DNA of 46,769 bases from an uncultured Bacteroidota bacterium (GCA_946186925.1 CAMHPA010000017.1:1-46769); one strand, 5' to 3'; numbered from the stretch's first letter, positions 1-9,740 are shown. Notes: generated by a model from the letters alone, not told the origin. A program made the numbers and translations.

Positions 1-289
1 AAATCCAACAAATTCGGTTTAGTTTGGATAAGTTTGGTTAGAGAAAAATCAGTGTTTTCTGTGTTATCTGTGCGAATTTTTTTATTGCACGCCCTGTCGG
101 GCGGAAATTTTTAGAAAATTGATTCAGAAAATTATACAATTTTCTCAAAATCAATTTTTTATAAAATTTTGTTCAAATTTCTCGCGCCAGCGATAACCGC
201 CCAATAAAAACGCTTGCGTTTTTTAAAATTCCGTGTTTTTCGTGCGTTCCGTAGAAAAAACGCTTTCGTTTTAACTCCCCGCGTGCTCC
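1..289. other. Hairpin-rich intergenic region, no gene seen
   Basis: I see no convincing coding sequence here. The stretch is AT-rich and holds several foldable elements: a GC stem at 90-103 followed by a T-rich run, a nested 44-nt palindrome at 115-158, and two short AAAACG/CGTTTT hairpins at 206-223 and 257-272. Bases 46-72 are three phased 9-mers ending in TCAGTG or TCTGTG. The hairpins could end transcripts entering from the left, outside the window, but this is inference. Confidence 0.6.
115..158. repeat. Long nested inverted repeat
   Basis: Outer arms AAAATTGATT (115-124) and AATCAATTTT (149-158) enclose inner arms AGAAAATT (126-133) and AATTTTCT (138-145) around a 4-nt loop. Together they form an 18-bp nearly continuous AT-rich stem. 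It could be a transcript end, a protein-binding palindrome or a mobile-element remnant; the sequence alone does not decide. Confidence 0.6.
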
Positions 290-391
290 GTGGTAGAATC
301 GTGCCGAAAATCCACCATCATCCTCCTAAAATCAGAATTCTTAATTCTAAAATCTAAATTAAATTTGCACCAATTTTACGGCAGAAAAAAC

Positions 392-1840
392 TTGAAGCGC
401 AAATTCATAATCAATCTGATACTTGTTGTATTCCTTAACCTGCTGGTCAAGCCGTTCTGGGTTTTCGGAATCGACCGCACCGTGCAGAACGTGGTGGGTG
501 CCGAGCAGTACGGATTCTACTTCGCGCTGTTCAATTTCTCACTCATTCTCAACATCTTGCTCGACCTGGGCATCACCAACTACAACAACCGGAACATCTC
601 GCAAAACGAGAGCGGACTGACGCTCAATTTTTCCAACATCTTCACACTCAGGCTCATTCTGGGCGTTTTCTATTTTGTGGTGAGTATGGCCGTGGCGTGG
701 CTCTGCAACTATAGCCGCCACCAAATGGCAATGCTGATGTTCTTGACGTTCAATCAGTTCCTGCTGGCGCTGATTCTCTATTTGCGTTCCAATCTGGCGG
801 GATTGCAACTCTTCAAAACCGACAGCATCGTCTCGGTGCTCGACCGCGTGGTTATGATTCTCATTTGCAGCCTGTTGCTGTGGGGGAATGTTACTAATCA
901 GCCGTTCCGCATCGAGTGGTTTGTTTATGCGCAGACGGGCGCCTATCTGTTCACGGCGGTTGTGGCTTTTGTGCTGGTTTTCATCCACGCGCCCACGTTC
1001 CGCCCGACGTTCAACCTGCAGTTCTCGCTCGAAGTGCTGCGCAAGAGTTTTCCGTTTGCGCTGCTCACTCTGCTGATGTCGCTTTACAACCGCATCGACT
1101 CGGTGATGCTCGAGCGCCTTCTGCCCGACGGCAAGGTGCAGGCCGGCATCTACGCGCAGGCCTACCGCATATCAGACGCCTGCTGTATGTTCGCTCTGCT
1201 GTTTGCCAATCTGCTGCTGCCGATGTTCTCGCGGATGATTAAGCAGCGCGAGAATGTGGCGGGTCTGCTTCGGCTCTCAACCGTGGCAATGGCCGTGCCC
1301 GTGGTGGCTGGGGCCGCCGCGTGCGTCTTCTACCGCCGCCCCATTATGGACCTGCTCTACAGCAGCCACGTTGCCGAGTCGGCACCGATTTTTGCGCTTC
1401 TCATCAGCGGATTTGTGGCAATATCAATGGTTTACATCTACGGAACACTGCTCACGGCCAACGGCAGCCTGCGCCAACTCAACATTGTGGCGTTCTGCGG
1501 AATGGTGTTCAACATTGCAATGAATTTTGTGCTGATACCGCGCTACGGGGCGCTTGGGGCGGCCATTGTGAGTCTTGCAACACAAAGTTTGACCGCTTTT
1601 GCCCAAATTGCCATTGCTTTTTCTATTTTTGGGCTCAAATTCTGCGGACGCACACAATTCAAACTTGCGGCTTACGTTTTATGCGTGGCCGTGGTTGGTT
1701 TTGCCACAATCCGTCTGCCGATGAGCTGGCTAACCAACGCCGCTCTGATGCTGATTGCAGCCGGATGCTTGTCGGTGGCGATGGGTTTAGTCAGAATTGG
1801 TGATTTTGTTAAATTGTTGAAAATAAAAGACGTTAATTAA
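392..1840 (+). CDS. Polysaccharide biosynthesis flippase (MOP superfamily, Wzx-like)
   Basis: The product is a polytopic inner-membrane protein with about 12-14 hydrophobic segments, typical of the Wzx/MATE-type exporters that flip lipid-linked saccharides. Its early segment (DRTVQNVVGAEQYGFYFALF) matches the usual N-terminus of this family. The open frame reaches back to an ATG at 290, but the first ~34 codons are translated AT-rich intergenic sequence. I therefore prefer the in-frame TTG at 392 (LKRKFIINLILVV...), giving about 482 residues, which is normal for the family. The start is uncertain. The DUF2723 gene lies 48 nt downstream on the same strand, so the two may be co-transcribed in envelope glycan or glycoprotein assembly. 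The substrate cannot be inferred. Confidence 0.85.
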   Translation: MKRKFIINLILVVFLNLLVKPFWVFGIDRTVQNVVGAEQYGFYFALFNFSLILNILLDLGITNYNNRNISQNESGLTLNFSNIFTLRLILGVFYFVVSMAVAWLCNYSRHQMAMLMFLTFNQFLLALILYLRSNLAGLQLFKTDSIVSVLDRVVMILICSLLLWGNVTNQPFRIEWFVYAQTGAYLFTAVVAFVLVFIHAPTFRPTFNLQFSLEVLRKSFPFALLTLLMSLYNRIDSVMLERLLPDGKVQAGIYAQAYRISDACCMFALLFANLLLPMFSRMIKQRENVAGLLRLSTVAMAVPVVAGAAACVFYRRPIMDLLYSSHVAESAPIFALLISGFVAISMVYIYGTLLTANGSLRQLNIVAFCGMVFNIAMNFVLIPRYGALGAAIVSLATQSLTAFAQIAIAFSIFGLKFCGRTQFKLAAYVLCVAVVGFATIRLPMSWLTNAALMLIAAGCLSVAMGLVRIGDFVKLLKIKDVN

Positions 1841-1847
1841 TAACCTT

Positions 1848-1875
1848 GTAGAGATGTGCCGTGGCGCGTCTCTAC
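1848..1875. repeat. Dispersed 28-nt palindromic repeat between two genes
   Basis: The element opens with GTAGAGATGTGCC and closes with GGCGCGTCTCTAC, forming a 14-bp stem. The three departures from perfect symmetry include T/G combinations that remain wobble pairs in RNA. From memory, GTAGAGACG...CGTCTCTAC palindromes of this sort are scattered in Bacteroidota and cyanobacterial genomes. Only one copy is seen in this window. It sits between the flippase stop and the DUF2723 start and extends the open frame of the latter artificially to 1856. Confidence 0.6.
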
Positions 1876-1888
1876 CGATAACAATAAA

Positions 1889-4800
1889 ATGAAAATGAAG
1901 TTTCAAAAACTGAATCTCATCATCGGTTGGATAACATTCGCCATTGCTTCGGCGGTGTACATTGCAACCATTGAGCCGACAGCCAGTTTCTGGGATTGCG
2001 GCGAATTCATAGCCACAGGCTACAAACTCGAAGTGGGGCACCCCCCTGGCGCACCTTTCTTTATGCTGATGACCAAATTCTTCAGCCTGTTCGCTGGTGG
2101 CGATGTCACGAAAGTGGCAATGTGGGCCAACATTATGTCGGCTTTGGCTTCGGGCGGAACCATCTTGTTCCTGTTCTGGACCATCACCCATCTGGGCCGC
2201 CGCTTGACCCGCAAGAACGCTGACGAGCTCTCGCTGGGCTGGCAGATTGCAATCCTTGGCAGCGCCTTCATCGGCTCGCTGGCCTACACATTCTCTGACA
2301 CGTTCTGGTTCTCGGCTGTCGAAGGCGAAGTTTACGCATCGTCGTCGCTGCTCACGGCCTTTGTGTTCTGGGCCATCCTGAAGTGGGAAGACGTGGCCGA
2401 CCAGCCGTACAGCAACCGCTGGCTGGTGCTCATCGCCTATATCATCGGCATATCCATCGGCGTGCACCTTCTGAACCTGCTGACCATTCCGGCCATTGCG
2501 CTGGTTTACTATTTCAAGAAAAGCCCATCGGTTACCCCGAAGGGTGTGATTGTGGCGCTGCTCATCTCGTGCGTCATTCTGGGCGGCGTGATGTGGGGCA
2601 TCATTCCGGGCGTGGTTAAGCTCGGCTTCTTCTTCGACCGCATTTTTGTCAACGGTTTCGGCCTGGGTTACAACAGCGGCCTGCTCTTTATGATTGCTTT
2701 GCTGGCCGGGCTGTTCACCTGGGGTATCATCTACACTCAGAAACAGAACAAACCCGTTTGGAACACCATTCTGGTTGCGGTGGCTGTGCTGCTCATCGGC
2801 TACGGCTCTTACGCCGTGACGGTTGTGCGCTCGCTGGCCACACCGCCCATCGACCAGAACGACCCCGAAGACGCCTACTCGCTCTTAAGCTACCTTAACC
2901 GCGAGCAGTACGGCAGCAGCCCGCTCATCTATGGCCAGTACTACAACGCGCCTATCAACCTTGACGACCCCTACAAGCACAACGGCAAAAACTGGATTCA
3001 GAAGAACGGCAAGTATGTTGAAGGCAACGACAAAATCGAGTACAACTACAACAAAGAGATGTGCACCATCTTCCCGCGTATGTGGAGCAGCAAGGAGGAT
3101 CATGTCAAAGACTATCAATACTGGGGCAACATCAAGGGCCGCAAGGTGAAAGTGCGCAACAACCAGGGCGAGATGGTGACAATGGTGAAACCAACCTTCG
3201 GCGAGAACCTGCGCTTCTTCTTCCGCTACCAGTGCGGGTTTATGTATTTCCGCTACTTCATGTGGAACTTTGTGGGCCGCCAGAACGATATTCAGGGCGA
3301 TGGCGACAACATGAGCGGCAACTGGATCAGCGGCATCAAGTTCCTTGACGAGATGCGACTAGGCCCGCAGGACAATCTGCCTTCGGAGTATGCCAATAAT
3401 CGCGGCACCAACAAGTATTACTTCCTGCCATTGATTCTGGGATTGATTGGTCTTTTCTATCAACTCAAGCGCGACAAGAAGAACTTCTGGGTGGTGATGG
3501 CGCTGTTCATCCTTACCGGTCTGGCCATTGTGGTCTATCTGAACCAGTATCCGCGCCAGCCGCGTGAACGTGACTATGCCTACGCAGGCTCGTTCTACGC
3601 TTTCGCGATATGGATTGGCCTTGGCGTGATGTCGCTCTATGAGTGGCTGAGCAAGATGACCAAAGAGGTTCCGTCGGCAGCTGTGGCCACCGGCGTGTGC
3701 CTGTTTGTTCCGGGCATTATGTGCGCCCAGAACTGGGACGACCACGACCGCAGCAACCGCTACATCTGTCACGATGTGGCGTGGAACTACCTGCAGTCGT
3801 GCGAGCCGAACGCCATCATCTTCACCAACGGCGACAACGACACCTTCCCCTTGTGGTACATTCAGGAGGTTGAGGGCGTCCGCACCGATGTGCGCGTCAT
3901 CTGCCTGCCCTACCTGATTACCGACTGGTACATCGACCAGATGAAATCGAAATACTACGAGAGCGAGCCAGTGCCGTTCAGCATGACACACGACCAGTAC
4001 GAGACCGGCACCCGTGACCAACTGCCCGTGTACGACAAAATCAAGGAATCGGTTGAGCTGAAGGATGTCATCAATTTCATTGCGAGCGACAACCCGCAGA
4101 CACGCCTGACAACCAACTACAACGAGGCCATCGACTACTTCCCGACAAAGAAGCTGAAAGTGACTGTCGATAAGGAGAAAGTGCTTGCCACAGGCACAGT
4201 GAAAGCCCAGGATTCGGCGCTGATTGTCGATGAGATGACGTGGAGCCTGGCATCGCGCTACATCCTGAAGAACGACCTGATGATTCTGGACCTTGTGGCC
4301 AATTCAAATTGGGAACGCCCCATCTACTTTGTGACCGTGGGCCCGGGCAACGACACCAACATCCGCGACTACTTCCAGTGCGAGGGCTTTGCCTACCGTC
4401 TGGTTCCTATCAAGACCAAATACGATATGCAGGCGGTTGGCCGCATCGACACCGACAAGCTCTACGACAATATGATGAACAAATTCCGCTGGGGCAATAT
4501 GGGCGACCCGAAGGTTTATCTCGACGAGAACATCCGCCGCACCATACAGATTGTGAAACTGCGCAACAACTTCGGCCGTCTGGCCATCGCTCTTGAGCAG
4601 GAAGGCAAGAAGGATTCGGCACTGGCCGTGCTCAACCGCTGCCTTGAAGTGTTGCCTGTTGAGAAGGTGGCTGTCACCTTTTACGACTCGCGCTTCCTCG
4701 ACGCTCTATTCGCTTGCAACCATCCGAAAGCGTCGGAGATTGCCGCCGGCATCTTCAACAACGCCTACAACGACTTGCTCTATTATGCCGAACAGCCGAT

Positions 4801-4990
4801 GCCGTTCTATGCGTCAAACGAGAACAAGCGTATGTCGTGCATTTATAATGCACAGGTGGTACTCGAAACACTGCAAACCTACAAGCAGACCGAGTTGTTT
4901 AACGAGTTGAACAACGTTCTCACCGAAATGTACGGCATATATGGCGGCAATCTCAGCATTAAGCAATTAAAAGAACTGCCTCGTCGGTAG
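1889..4990 (+). CDS. DUF2723 family multi-spanning membrane protein
   Basis: This is a roughly 1,033-residue protein with an N-terminal half rich in transmembrane helices. It carries the family signature near the start (SFWDCGEFIATGYKLEVGHP) and a conserved NGDNDTFPLWYIQE segment in the middle. The family is annotated as protein O-mannosyltransferase-like and is largely Bacteroidota-specific, so a role in transferring sugars from a lipid carrier to periplasmic proteins or lipids is plausible but unproven. The last ~150 residues look helical and TPR-like. The longer frame from 1856 begins inside the 28-nt palindrome, so I prefer ATG 1889 (MKMKFQKL) or 1895. It follows the flippase gene and is closed by a strong hairpin terminator. 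Confidence 0.9.
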   Translation: MKMKFQKLNLIIGWITFAIASAVYIATIEPTASFWDCGEFIATGYKLEVGHPPGAPFFMLMTKFFSLFAGGDVTKVAMWANIMSALASGGTILFLFWTITHLGRRLTRKNADELSLGWQIAILGSAFIGSLAYTFSDTFWFSAVEGEVYASSSLLTAFVFWAILKWEDVADQPYSNRWLVLIAYIIGISIGVHLLNLLTIPAIALVYYFKKSPSVTPKGVIVALLISCVILGGVMWGIIPGVVKLGFFFDRIFVNGFGLGYNSGLLFMIALLAGLFTWGIIYTQKQNKPVWNTILVAVAVLLIGYGSYAVTVVRSLATPPIDQNDPEDAYSLLSYLNREQYGSSPLIYGQYYNAPINLDDPYKHNGKNWIQKNGKYVEGNDKIEYNYNKEMCTIFPRMWSSKEDHVKDYQYWGNIKGRKVKVRNNQGEMVTMVKPTFGENLRFFFRYQCGFMYFRYFMWNFVGRQNDIQGDGDNMSGNWISGIKFLDEMRLGPQDNLPSEYANNRGTNKYYFLPLILGLIGLFYQLKRDKKNFWVVMALFILTGLAIVVYLNQYPRQPRERDYAYAGSFYAFAIWIGLGVMSLYEWLSKMTKEVPSAAVATGVCLFVPGIMCAQNWDDHDRSNRYICHDVAWNYLQSCEPNAIIFTNGDNDTFPLWYIQEVEGVRTDVRVICLPYLITDWYIDQMKSKYYESEPVPFSMTHDQYETGTRDQLPVYDKIKESVELKDVINFIASDNPQTRLTTNYNEAIDYFPTKKLKVTVDKEKVLATGTVKAQDSALIVDEMTWSLASRYILKNDLMILDLVANSNWERPIYFVTVGPGNDTNIRDYFQCEGFAYRLVPIKTKYDMQAVGRIDTDKLYDNMMNKFRWGNMGDPKVYLDENIRRTIQIVKLRNNFGRLAIALEQEGKKDSALAVLNRCLEVLPVEKVAVTFYDSRFLDALFACNHPKASEIAAGIFNNAYNDLLYYAEQPMPFYASNENKRMSCIYNAQVVLETLQTYKQTELFNELNNVLTEMYGIYGGNLSIKQLKELPRR

Positions 4991-5011
4991 TAGCTTTGTT
5001 TTGTATCGTAC

Positions 5012-5047
5012 AAAAAAGCCATTCCATTTAACGGAATGGCTTTTTTT
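5012..5047. terminator. Bidirectional intrinsic terminator
   Basis: GCCATTCC (5018-5025) pairs with GGAATGGC (5033-5040), flanked by A6 on the left and T7 on the right. The hairpin with its U-tract therefore works on both strands. It lies between the convergent DUF2723 and TonB-receptor genes. Confidence 0.9.
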
Positions 5048-5147
5048 GGTGCTAATCAATTTTTTATCCGCAAGCGGATGATTGTAGTTTGACAGCTACA
5101 CTGAATTTTATTTTTAACAAGACAGGGCTGCCAAACCGACTATCCCT

Positions 5148-7490
5148 TTAGAACTCAATCCTGTAAGCAATATTCGGGAAAGTGAGCGACGTGTAGTAAT
5201 CCACAATCTTGTTTGTGCGGCGGTTGAACCCGCGGCCCTCGAACGACTTAACATTCAGATACTCAACAATAAAATGGTGCGCCACGCGCTCTTTGTTGAT
5301 GGTGTATTTCATTGAGAAGGCGAATCCGACGTTGGTGTCCATTTTCTTCTCGAAAGGTTTGTCTTCCTGAAGCGGCATTTCCCAATAGGGGTCGTTCAGA
5401 ACATCTTCGAATGTAAGACCTTCAATTTCAGGCGTATATCTGCCGCCGCCCATAACCGTCAGACGACCATTGATACCGAAAACATTTTTCTTGTTCTGTC
5501 CAACCATCCATTCTTTTCCGCCCAGAATGTTGGTGATGTAGCCAAGGTCGTAGAGCGTATGGTGCCACTCGTGCTGCGCGTCGCGGTATTCCGAGCGGAA
5601 CACGGTGCCAGTGAACATTCCGTAGAATCCGTTTTTCAGATAGCGCTCAAGCGTCAGGTCGATACCGTAGTTGCGGCCAAGGCCATCGTTGGTCAGCACT
5701 TTGTTTTGCAGAAAGCTACGCTCGTTTATGACAGAGTAAGTCGTGCCCTTCTCAACAGGCACATCGAAAAGCCACTGATAGTAAGGCTCGATTTTCAGAA
5801 TGGCGTTGTCGCCCAGGCGCTGCGCGAAAGTGAGCGAAACGTGGTGCGAGCGCGTCAGGCCAAGATCTTTGTTGGCTTCCGTAGCCCCATCGTCGGCCAG
5901 AACAAAATAGGCGCCAATCGATTCCTTGCGGCTGTTCATTGCGTAGGCCGCCGACAGTGTGGTTGACGGCGTGGCCTGATATTGCAGACTGACGCGCGGC
6001 TCAACAAGCGTCTGATTGTTCACGCCGAAGTACATAACATTTATGCCCGCCACCGTCGAAAACTTCTGACTCAGAGCCACTTTGTGATTGGTGTAGGCGC
6101 GGGCCAGAGTTGTGTTGCCCTCAGCGTCGTAAACGTGGTACATTTCGGGGTCACCAATTCGGTGAACGTAGTCGTCGCACGCTTTGAAACTCATCTGTCG
6201 GTACTCAACACCGTTCTGCATTGTGTATCGCGACGATATTTTCCGCTTATGCTGAACACTGACAATCAGATTGTTCTGACTGTTCTTGCCTTCCAGATAC
6301 GGCATTTCCTTCAAATTGTCGTCGAAGAGTTTCGAGTACAATTTATAATAAGAGCCCGTGTAGGCCACCGACGAAGTAAGCGTGCCGCCCCCGTCGAAGC
6401 GGTAGGTGTGCGTCAGACCGCCCGCGCAATTGCGTTGGTTGGCCCACGATTCGCAAGCATCCCAAAGCGATTCCCACTCGGTTGAGTCGGCCAGTTCGTT
6501 GCCGAAATTGTCAATCAGACCCGTGAACCACACGGCAAACGTGCCCGCCCGCTTGGTCGGGAAGTTCAGTTTCAAGCTTAAATCCTGATAATCCATTGTC
6601 TGACTGATATTTATTGCGTGCATTTTCTTGGCAATTTCCATAAAACTGTATCGGTAATTGACAAGATACGACGCCCCCGATTCCTTGCCCAGCGGGCCTT
6701 CCGAAGCAAAATCGACGCCGAGCGTGCCAAGTTGGAAGGCGTGCTCATATTTGGTGTTGTTGCCCGTGCGCATCTTCATATCGAAAGCGCCTGACAGAGC
6801 GTTGCCATATTCGGCGGGCATTGCGCCCGTTATAAAATCGCTATTGGCCAGCACAGTGCCGTTGAGCGACGTGAAAATGCCGCCGCCCGCCATTGTTATG
6901 TCGGCAAAGTGGTTGGGGTTGTTCACCTCAACGCCCTCAACGCGCCATTGCAGCATCTGCGGCGAGTTGCCGTGAATGCTGATACCGTTGTAAACGCCGC
7001 TTCCCGCCACGCCAGGGAACATCGACGCCGTGCGCGCAGGGTCCGACACACCGCCCGCATACCGCGACGCCTCTTCGACGCTAAACATACGCGCCCCCAC
7101 CTGCGCCATCTCGTTAAGTGGCAACTGCTTGTTAACCTGCGGTTTGACCACCACCTCTCCTAATCTCGAAATGCTTTCGGTCATTTTCAGGTTCAGCACC
7201 ATCTCTTTTCCCGACGACAGCAACTGCTCTTTGAGCTCCAACGGCTCGTAGCCCACAAAACTCACCCTGATGGTGTGCCGCCCCACGGGCACGTTTGGAA
7301 TCATAAACCGCCCTTCGGTATCTGTTATGGTTGCCATAGTTGTCTGATTGTCAACCATAACCGTTGCACCCACCATCGGCTCACCCGACGCCACATCACT
7401 AACTAATCCTCTAATAATCTGTGTTGTCTGCGCCTGCGCAAAAGTTGTCAAAGCAACAATCAATGTTGCCAAAAAGGTTAATCTTTTCAT
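5148..7490 (-). CDS. TonB-dependent receptor with carboxypeptidase-like N-terminal domain
   Basis: This is a 780-residue outer-membrane receptor that would import a ligand using TonB/ExbBD energy. A signal peptide (1-20, ending in AQAQ) is followed by a CarboxypepD_reg-like domain at about 26-110 (GEPMVGATVMVDN...DTEGRFMIPNVP). A plug domain follows at about 125-235 (MFPGVAGSGVYNG, WRVEGVEVNNPNHF), then a long beta-barrel ending in a terminal Phe (YRIEF), as BAM substrates do. No SusD-like lipoprotein lies beside it, so it is not an obvious polysaccharide utilisation locus pair, and the ligand is unknown. It stands alone on the minus strand and shares the terminator at 5012-5047 with its convergent neighbour. 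Confidence 0.92.
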   Translation of the reverse strand: MKRLTFLATLIVALTTFAQAQTTQIIRGLVSDVASGEPMVGATVMVDNQTTMATITDTEGRFMIPNVPVGRHTIRVSFVGYEPLELKEQLLSSGKEMVLNLKMTESISRLGEVVVKPQVNKQLPLNEMAQVGARMFSVEEASRYAGGVSDPARTASMFPGVAGSGVYNGISIHGNSPQMLQWRVEGVEVNNPNHFADITMAGGGIFTSLNGTVLANSDFITGAMPAEYGNALSGAFDMKMRTGNNTKYEHAFQLGTLGVDFASEGPLGKESGASYLVNYRYSFMEIAKKMHAINISQTMDYQDLSLKLNFPTKRAGTFAVWFTGLIDNFGNELADSTEWESLWDACESWANQRNCAGGLTHTYRFDGGGTLTSSVAYTGSYYKLYSKLFDDNLKEMPYLEGKNSQNNLIVSVQHKRKISSRYTMQNGVEYRQMSFKACDDYVHRIGDPEMYHVYDAEGNTTLARAYTNHKVALSQKFSTVAGINVMYFGVNNQTLVEPRVSLQYQATPSTTLSAAYAMNSRKESIGAYFVLADDGATEANKDLGLTRSHHVSLTFAQRLGDNAILKIEPYYQWLFDVPVEKGTTYSVINERSFLQNKVLTNDGLGRNYGIDLTLERYLKNGFYGMFTGTVFRSEYRDAQHEWHHTLYDLGYITNILGGKEWMVGQNKKNVFGINGRLTVMGGGRYTPEIEGLTFEDVLNDPYWEMPLQEDKPFEKKMDTNVGFAFSMKYTINKERVAHHFIVEYLNVKSFEGRGFNRRTNKIVDYYTSLTFPNIAYRIEF

Positions 7491-7666
7491 TTTCGAATTA
7501 TGTTTTTTGTTTTTAGTTACGCACTATTGATGCGGAAAAATGAAAAGGTTGCAGTGGGGGTGAAAAATATTTCGCTCGACCAGATAAAAAGCTTATTGGC
7601 AGAAATAAATGCCGTTCGTTATGTTTTGTGATATGAAAATCGGCATAAGAAGTGTTATTATGTAAC

Positions 7667-7674
7667 TATATTTG
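7667..7674 (+). promoter_or_regulatory. Bacteroidetes -7 element for the deaminase gene
   Basis: TATATTTG matches TAnnTTTG, 19 nt before the chosen ATG at 7694. It overlaps the region that the longer frame from 7652 would translate, which supports the downstream start. No convincing -33 element was identified. Confidence 0.55.
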
Positions 7675-7693
7675 TCTCCTCAAAACATTTGCA

Positions 7694-8119
7694 ATGAATG
7701 CCGAAAAACAACACCAGTTCGACCTGCGATACTTGCAGATGGCACGCATCTGGGCCGAAAATTCATACTGCGTGCGCCGCAAGGTGGGCGCGCTGCTGGT
7801 CAAAGATCAGATGATTATCTCAGACGGGTACAATGGCACACCGTCGGGGTTTGAGAACTGCTGCGAGATTGACGAGAACACCACGAAACCTTATGTGCTT
7901 CACGCCGAAGCCAACGCCATCACCAAGGTGGCAAAGTCGAGCAACAGCAGCCTGGGCTCAACGCTTTACGTCACAGCGTCGCCTTGTATGGAATGCGCCA
8001 AACTCATCATACAGTCGGGCATTAAGCGTGTGGTTTTTTCCGACAACTACCGCATTCAGGACGGCATTGAGCTGCTCAAGCGCGCCGGAATCGAGATTGT
8101 TCAAATCGAAATAGATTAA
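7694..8119 (+). CDS. Deoxycytidylate/cytidine deaminase family protein (ComE/dCMP deaminase type)
   Basis: This 141-residue zinc enzyme probably deaminates dCMP to dUMP, feeding thymidylate synthesis. The zinc site is complete: HAEANAI supplies His and the catalytic Glu, and PCMEC supplies two Cys. The N-terminal segment MARIWAENSYCVRRKVGALLVKD is typical of dCMP deaminases, and DGYNGTPSGF is the characteristic substrate loop. An open frame extends to 7652, but the ATG at 7694 sits just behind a TAnnTTTG promoter and gives the family's usual length. The S41 protease gene begins 1 nt after the stop, implying co-transcription. Confidence 0.9.
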   Translation: MNAEKQHQFDLRYLQMARIWAENSYCVRRKVGALLVKDQMIISDGYNGTPSGFENCCEIDENTTKPYVLHAEANAITKVAKSSNSSLGSTLYVTASPCMECAKLIIQSGIKRVVFSDNYRIQDGIELLKRAGIEIVQIEID

Positions 8120-8120
8120 A

Positions 8121-9740
8121 ATGCATATAATGAAGAAATTAGTAAAAATATGGCTACCGCTTCTACTTGCTGTAGCGTTTGTTTTCGGAATGTTTGTCGA
8201 AAGCAACATCCTAACCCGCGGAAATATGCAAAATATTATTAACCAGTATCATAGCGGCAAAATAGATTATTTGATTAGCCACATCCGCCAGAATTATGTT
8301 GATACAGTGGATGTAGCCGAACTTGAAGAGAAAGCAGCCATCAGCCTGCTCAAAGACCTTGACCCGCACTCGACCTACATTTCGCCTGAAGAGTTTGCTG
8401 AGATGAACGAACCGCTCGAAGGCAATTTCGACGGCATCGGCGTGCAGTTCAACATTCAGAAGGATACGGTTTACGTAGTAGCGGTGATTGCCGGCGGCCC
8501 GTCGGAAAAGGTGGGCATCCGCGCAGGCGACCGCATTGTGACTGTCGACGACTCGCTGATTGCCGGCATCAACATAACAAACAACGACGTGATGAAGAAA
8601 CTGCGCGGTCCGCGGGGCACCAAGGTGCGTGTGGGCATCGCCCGGCGCGGCGAGAAGAGCCTTGTCCCGTTCGAGATTACGCGCGGCCAAATTCCCCTCT
8701 ACAGCATCGATGCCGCCTATATGATGAACTCTGAAACTGGTTACATCAAACTATCAAAATTTGCACGGACAACCTACAAGGAATTTCAGGATGCAGTAGC
8801 CAAACTGAAGGCGCAAGGCATGAAGAACCTGATTTTCGACCTTCGCGGCAACGGCGGCGGCTATATGGACGCGGCCATCAACGTGGTCGATGAGTTCCTG
8901 CCCAACGGCAGCCTGATTGTCTACACCGAAGGCGCTCACCGTGAGCGAAGTGAGTTTCACGCATCGTTCAGGCAGTCGTGCAAGGATTTGAAACTTGCCG
9001 TACTGATTGACGAGTTTTCGGCATCGGCAAGCGAGATTACAGCCGGAGCCATCCAAGACAACGACCGCGGCATCATTGTCGGCCGCCGCTCGTTCGGCAA
9101 AGGCCTTGTGCAAGAGCCGATTATGTTCCCCGACAACTCGTCGGTGCGGCTCACCATCGCACGCTACTACACACCTTCGGGGCGCTGCATTCAAAAACCT
9201 TACAAACAGAGTGATGAAGACTATTACGACGACCTTGAAATCCGCTACGAGCGTGGCGAGTTTATGGAACGCGACAGCATAAAAATAGCCGATTCAACCG
9301 AATATTTCACCACCGGCGGACGCGTGGTGTATGGCGGAGGCGGCATTATGCCCGATGTGTTCATCCCCGCCGACACCGCCGGAACATCAAGCTACTACAG
9401 AAAAATATCGCGCAAAGGTTGCGAATATCAGTTCTGCCTTGAGTACACCGACCGTAACCGCCCTGAGCTTCAAAAACTTAAAACCGCTGATGAGTTTGTA
9501 AAATATCTGCGTGGCCAAAATATTTTTGAGCAGTTTGTGACTTACGCCGAAAAGCAAGGCATCCGCCGCGACGACCGCGGAATCCGTCAGTCACGCAAAC
9601 TGATTGAGACACAGATTATGGCGCTCATCGCCCGCAACGTGATAGACAACGACGGCTTCTACCCAATCATTCAGGAAATTGACAAAACATTGATGCAATG
9701 TGTGGAAATTGTTGAGAAAAAATCACTTAAAACACTGTGA
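8121..9740 (+). CDS. S41 family carboxy-terminal processing protease with PDZ domain
   Basis: This is a 539-residue periplasmic serine protease of the CtpA/Prc type, which trims or degrades envelope proteins from the C-terminus. An N-terminal membrane anchor or signal (KIWLPLLLAVAFVFGMFV) precedes a helical region. A PDZ domain lies at about 90-180 (GIGVQFNIQ...GIRAGDRIV) and the S41 core at about 190-400. The catalytic Ser is in the SASASE motif of DEFSASASEITAGAIQD, and the Lys is in RRSFGKGLVQ. The start may be 8121 or the ATG three codons later (8130, MKKLVK). It follows the deaminase with essentially no gap. Confidence 0.92.
   Translation: MHIMKKLVKIWLPLLLAVAFVFGMFVESNILTRGNMQNIINQYHSGKIDYLISHIRQNYVDTVDVAELEEKAAISLLKDLDPHSTYISPEEFAEMNEPLEGNFDGIGVQFNIQKDTVYVVAVIAGGPSEKVGIRAGDRIVTVDDSLIAGINITNNDVMKKLRGPRGTKVRVGIARRGEKSLVPFEITRGQIPLYSIDAAYMMNSETGYIKLSKFARTTYKEFQDAVAKLKAQGMKNLIFDLRGNGGGYMDAAINVVDEFLPNGSLIVYTEGAHRERSEFHASFRQSCKDLKLAVLIDEFSASASEITAGAIQDNDRGIIVGRRSFGKGLVQEPIMFPDNSSVRLTIARYYTPSGRCIQKPYKQSDEDYYDDLEIRYERGEFMERDSIKIADSTEYFTTGGRVVYGGGGIMPDVFIPADTAGTSSYYRKISRKGCEYQFCLEYTDRNRPELQKLKTADEFVKYLRGQNIFEQFVTYAEKQGIRRDDRGIRQSRKLIETQIMALIARNVIDNDGFYPIIQEIDKTLMQCVEIVEKKSLKTL

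Noticed and set aside
290-391. ATG at 290 as the flippase start
   Set aside because: The added ~34 residues translate typical AT-rich intergenic text. A membrane protein of normal length begins at the TTG near 392.
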